DNA from: Temnopleurus reevesii
Taxonomy: Eukaryota > Echinodermata > Echinoidea > Temnopleuroida > Temnopleuridae
Length of the DNA: 12,021 bases
Direction of reading: 5' to 3'
NCBI GenBank assembly: GCA_036244855.1
Contig: BQKZ01013082.1
Coordinates: forward strand, 1-12,021
Below, piece after piece: positions 1 to 5,600 of the stretch. Within the stretch, counting starts at the first letter, position 1. Each line of letters starts with the position of its first letter. Made by a program: the position numbers and the translations under genes. Under the pieces are notes generated by a model that was not told the DNA's origin, made no database searches, and saw nothing but the letters and a program-made list of their open reading frames with translations.

Positions 1-98
1 AAGGTGCTGCGGCCTGTTGCTGTGTCAGCCAGCAATTGATATGTGACCATGATATGGATGACATTGAGATGTCCTTCAGGAAGCAGGCAGCACTAAGG
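1..98 (+). CDS. Exon 1 in window (partial 5')
   Basis: The third forward frame is open from base 3 to a good donor (AGG|gtaagc at 98/99) and ends in phase 0, as the next exon requires. The peptide ends ICDHDMDDIEMSFRKQAALR, which looks like real protein. The first ~40 bases resemble a second copy at 127-168, so the true acceptor might lie inside the window (for example an AG at 27-28) and the first dozen codons may not be coding. The exon otherwise begins upstream of the window. Confidence 0.6.
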
Positions 99-2582
99 GT
101 AAGCTATCTTTTATTCTGTCCAATCACAGAATGCTGCGATCTGTTGCTGAGTCAACCAGCCAATAGCATTTACATGTAGGTCGCAATTGGGGAATAAGGG
201 TTTCTCCCAGATAAATGATATGTATAGGGGTTTTTAGGAAATGTATTTAGATATTTCTGGAGTTACTTTAACCCTCAATAGACGGGGCTAGGTTGGACCT
301 AATGAGTTTGACCACAAAATTTTATATAAAAAGTTGTGTGATGAGTGATATAAAGAGTCAAAAGATTTTGTGACAGTAGCACATCTCATTACTTATTGCA
401 GGAAATGTCTGTGACACCATTTGGGAAAGATTTGATTCTGTCTTGCAAAATGATTTGTTTAAAAAAAAAATGCGGTGGCAGTACCCCTAAGAGATGACCC
501 TTGGTGAGAATTGATTAAAATGGATTCATTTATTAATTTCCAGAAAAACATGTGATTTCATCCTACTTTGCTTTATGTTTAGACTTGACTTTATAGTTAT
601 GTAGATATATGGCTGAGACAAATTGTTTGTATTTGAATTGTCAATTCCTTTCTCATTTCCATCAAACAGGAGCCCATCATAGAGCTGCTGACTAATCTCA
701 TCCGTCACAATGACCACACAGCAGGGGGAGTGCTAAACCATAAGTTCACTTCCTTGGTGGCAGTAGCCCTTAGAGATGGCCCTTGGTAAGATTAGATTCA
801 TATTTATTGGCCTATAATTTTGACAGCCTGTGAAATTTAAGTCTGTCTTTATTATATATACATTTAATTAATTCTAAATTCATATGATATTAGAAAGAAA
901 AAGTATGGTGAATAATAGAAATTAAGGAGAAATTCCTTGAGTACTTTTGGAACCAAAATCTTAAATATGTACTGACCAAGCACGAAAATGTATTGCTTTC
1001 AGGGGAATTTTCTATATACTGTTGCATAAGATTTTAACAGTACTGGAGTCAGAAAATTGCACTTAATTGTGAGCAGAATAAGTCTTAATAATCACTTCAA
1101 TGGATTACAATGATATTATGTTTGTTCCATATATGAGTAACTGTCTTGCTTCTTTTACTAATGTACAAGTTTGCTGAGAATAATGTTTTTAATACCATAC
1201 CAAATAATGCTGTAGACTTCATGTCTATTATCAACTTGACTTACAGCTGCATCCAGATAAAAGCAATGGACTTCTGTCGCGAATTGTGTATTTATGAGGC
1301 TGGTGTACGTGCTCTTATCAAGGATACTATGCTTCTTACAACCTGTCTACAGGTTCTTAAATCTACCCACTGCAGGTGAGCTTGAAATTTTGTTGAGTAT
1401 AGTTACTCTGGCTTTAGCCTGGAGTGAGCTGTGTATGTGTAAAACAGGTTTGTGAGGTCATATCAAGGTATATGCTTCTTACAACCTGTCTACAGGTTCT
1501 TATGTCTACCCTATGCAGGTGAGCTGGAAATTTGTATTATTACCCTGGTTTTAGCCTGCCGTGAGCTGTGCATGTATGAGGCAAGTGTGCATGTGCTTCT
1601 CAAGGATACCATGCTTCTCACAACATGCCTACAGGCTCTCAAATCTACACACTGCAGATGGGCTAGAAATTTTGTTTGTTCAGTATTGTTACCCTGGCTT
1701 TAGCCTGCCTTGTGCTGTATGGGGCTGGCGTATGAGCATTTATCAAGGATACTGTGCTTACAACCTGTCTACAGGTTCTTTGATCAACCCACTGCAGGTG
1801 AGCTTGAAATTTCATTCATATTATTACCCTGGCTTTAGCCTGTCATAGGCTGTGTATATATGAGGCTTGTGTGCATGCTCTTATCAAGGATGCCATGCTT
1901 CTTTAATACAACATGTTTATAGGATCTCAAATCTATCCACTTCTTGAAATTTCATTACTGTTATTGCTCTCGTTTAAACCCTTTTTAAAACATTCTTTTA
2001 TGTTTTATCTGCTGGAAGATCATTGTATGAATTTGAAGTTGCTTTTCCACAATACAAAAGCATCAATATTTGTAATTTATAATATATTGGCATAAATAAA
2101 TAATCAAATAGATGAATAACAAAAGTGAATAAACAAAGAAATTAATAAACATATTAAATCATTACAGTATGTGTCATCGTTCCTTTATCCCTGTCCCATG
2201 TCTAGGTCTGTTCGTCGCCTTGGCACCTCCACACTGGACGCACTCCTGCAAGGCTCCGACACCCGACAGCTACAGGTCTTCTTCCAACAGGCCGACCGAG
2301 CCTTCAAGGAGAAGACCCAAGTCCATCTGGATCCCAACCGCAGGAAGGCCATGGATGTCTGGATCCCTCTCACTAAGATGGAGAATGGAGACGGGGACCG
2401 TGGAGACAGAAAGATGGAGAAGGATGATAAGAAGATGAGGTCTGGAGTTAAAGAGGTTGTGGATCTTGTCGTACATGTGATACAGGTTGAAGGTAAGGAT
2501 GGTGATGATGGTGATGATGATGATGATGGTGATGATGATGGTGATGATGATGGTGATAATGATGATGGTAATTATGTTGAAA

Positions 2583-2618
<36 letters not shown>

Positions 2619-2649
2619 GCGATGATGGTTATTGTGGTGATGGTGATGG

Positions 2650-2690
<41 letters not shown>

Positions 2691-5600
2691 GTGATGATGA
2701 TGATGGTGATGATGGGGATGATAGAGATGGTGATGAGGATGGTGATGGTGATGATGGTGATGATGATAATATTGGTGATGATGATGATGATGATGGTGAA
2801 GGTTATGGTAATGGTGATGATGATGATACTGTGAAAGTGATGGGATGATGATGGTGACGACAATAGTTTTAGTAAGTGTTACTTCTTTTGATGTATGTAT
2901 TCAAAATTGAATGATGCAAGCCGTCAAAGCCAATTTTTCCCCTCCCTCCTCTTTGTTCGAATGCAGGTAAACTTCAACGAGATGACAAAAATGAAGTGAC
3001 TGATGTAAGATTCCGTCCAAATCAGGATGATATCTCAGGTCTGCAAGAAGCTGTCAACTGTCTGAACACATTGGCAAATATGTAAGTAGACCCTTTATGG
3101 CCCAGTGCCTCAAAATCTGTCCATACCAGAATAGGGATTGGGAAACCCTTCTTTACTTCATTATGAAGAATGATGGTCTACTTTCGCATTAGAAAGGATT
3201 TCTTTATCCTACCTCTACCTTTACTTTAGAAGCTATTCAGTTTGTAATGAAGCAAAAATTCTTTGTTTTGCAGTCATTTATCAACTGTACCTACTACCCT
3301 CACATTACCTATGTTTGGTTTAATTCATAACATGTACATTGTAAGCCGTATAAGCAAACTCATAGCATATCATAGTGTTTTGCAATCTCATAGAATCGAA
3401 ATACCTTGAGAAAACCTGTTTGCAGCAGTGTAAACAGCTGAACAATTATCAACAAATTCAAATGGAAAAAAATACTCATCAACAGTTCCTCTCGATTCTT
3501 CTAATGATACATTTTGATCATATTCGTTGCATGTTTTTGCAGGTCTGAGTTTATCATGAATCAGCTCTCGCTTCACCGTCTTCTTGTATCCTCTGGCGCC
3601 CTCTACGTCATCGACATACTCCACACCATCACCGCAGGCGCCTTTGGTTTCTCAAGATGTGTCACACCTGACGCCGATAAACAGCAGCGAAATCCAGAGG
3701 CCCTCTATCTACAGGCATCCATGAAACTCTGGCAGGGATCAGCAAAAAAGGCAGAGTCCGTCAATGTCACAGAACTTTATGATGAATCCAAGCAGAGCTT
3801 TGTGCAGACTGTCATGGAATTTTTACTGGTTTTAGCGGAAGCATCGTGCAATAGGTGGAGTGGCGGGGTTGTAGGTCAGCTAGAGAAGCAGGTCTTGGAA
3901 TCAGGCGTTTGGCAAGATGATGTGTTTGATGATAATGATGATGTCATTCACAACACTACACAGCACAAGTATTTGGAGAATGTAGGCCAAGCGTTCCATG
4001 ACAGGGGAATGCCCAATAGCAGAGGAGTCAAAGGTCAAAGGCCAAAGGTCCGGTTTGCTTGGGATGAGAATGATGAACATTGTGTGAATGACAGACATCA
4101 GCAAAATAAACCAACAGGTTTGAGTACCCAAAGTTATAGACATGGAGCAAATTCAAATAATAGCAATAACAAGAGTGGGAAAGACAATCGATGGGCATCA
4201 CCAGTGAAAGGTCATCGTCATGGCGATGGGTCAGGAGATGACCTGGAAATGACACAGAGGAAGCAGAAATGTCAGATGGCGGTCAAGAAAGCATTGGTCC
4301 GGAATGGTGTTTGTGAAACTGTTTCATCTTGGATGGTTTGTGGCGTCCAGCAGATTGAGGTATGTTATTTAACTCACAGCTCTCATGTTCTTAGATCATT
4401 GAGAAACATAATAAAGTATTATAACAATCATACAAACACATTAATAGGCATAGGGGGTGTTGCAATTGATCACAAGTTGCAGTTAACCGGAACCCGCCAA
4501 ATAAAATCATTGTTTCATGCACGCCTTGTTAGAAGTGCATATCATGCACGAATGAAAATATGTCTTACAATTTGCATACTGGTTTGCAGTTGAGTTGCTA
4601 TCAATTACAGCTTTTGAACAACACTCCAAGTCTCAATGTTTTGTCTGATTCTATAAATTAGTGATCAAGTTTTATGAAATTCTTGATGTCCCAGTTAATT
4701 ACAGAACTTTACATCTCATAATTTAAGGCTAGTGCTGGTGAAGATGCAATGAGCAGAATGACATTTGAAGCTAATTTTAATCAGGAATTTGCTTCCTCAA
4801 CACATATCTTTAACAAGACCTTTGAGCTTTAAAAATGAAGTGAGTTTCATTTATTTTTAGAATGTTAGAAAATTGGAACCTCACATGTGTGAATATCACA
4901 AAACAATTGGTGTGCTTTGAATAGAAAAAAAGTGATCTGTCTTTAATATCATTATCATATTTATGGTTTTGATTAGCACATACCTGAAATAGGGACTGTA
5001 ACATAAAGAGATTAACTAATTAACTTACAATTAATATTCATCATAAGTGTGATTATTTCTTTTATGTTACAGGCCCCATGGACTTACAAAATATTTGAAC
5101 AGAAGAATGTGAGAATTTGTATTTCAAAACAGATGGATTAGAATCATCCATATCATAATTTGATGGGTTTTTTTTGTCTGAACTTCTGTTACAGGAGTTA
5201 GCTTGTGAATTGATGCAATGTATGGTACAACCCCAAGACCCTGAGGAAATTCACAGGTTCGCTGCAGAGGCTTCAAGACAACTCAACCCTGCTCAAAGAC
5301 ACCAAGCAAGGTGAGATGTGATTTGTATGAGTTAAGCCGCTTGCATATCAAAGGGTATCTGAGGTTAAAAAAATGTAATTTATACATCACTGAATTACAT
5401 AAAATTAACCCCAAATAAATTAATCTGACATGATATGATTTACTAGTTAAGGAGTTAAAATCAAATAAAGGTCTCGTTAACGACCGACGCATGGAGCCTA
5501 ATCCCAAGTGAGGCTCCGTGTATGGCTTCTTGAGTGTGTGTGTGTTCTTTGTGAGCTAGGATTCGTACAAGATTTTTTTTTATCATGAAAAGCGTTGAAT

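Larger units (their letters stand above)
99..669 (+). other. Intron 1 (571 bp)
   Basis: This intron has donor gtaagc and acceptor catcaaacag. It holds the 127-168 copy and, at 474-530, a decayed copy of the end of the next exon. An AG at about 401-402 is followed by some 30 open codons (EMSVTPFGKDL...), but there is no good donor and a stop follows, so I do not call it an exon. The rest is AT-rich with no recognisable element. Confidence 0.6.

Noticed and set aside
402..492. Open stretch after an AG (EMSVTPFGKDL...)
   Set aside because: There is no donor before the stop, the A10 run lies inside it, and exon 1 joins exon 2 in phase without it.
1452..1848. Two overlapping plus-strand ORFs across the exon 3 array
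   Set aside because: They run through introns and shifted copies of the repeat units. Only the 1556-1660 part has the exon 3 frame, and it lacks a donor.
2487..2848. Asp-, Met- and Ile-rich ORFs on both strands
   Set aside because: They are translations of the GAT microsatellite. Exon 4 has a good donor at 2492 and exon 5 joins in the right phase.
3388..3624. Minus-strand 78-codon ORF
   Set aside because: It is the antisense shadow of the start of exon 6 and its intron.
4360..4593. Continuation of the exon 6 frame to a stop at 4593
   Set aside because: There is a strong gtatgt donor at 4360, exon 7 and exon 8 follow in matching phase, and the read-through peptide looks non-coding.
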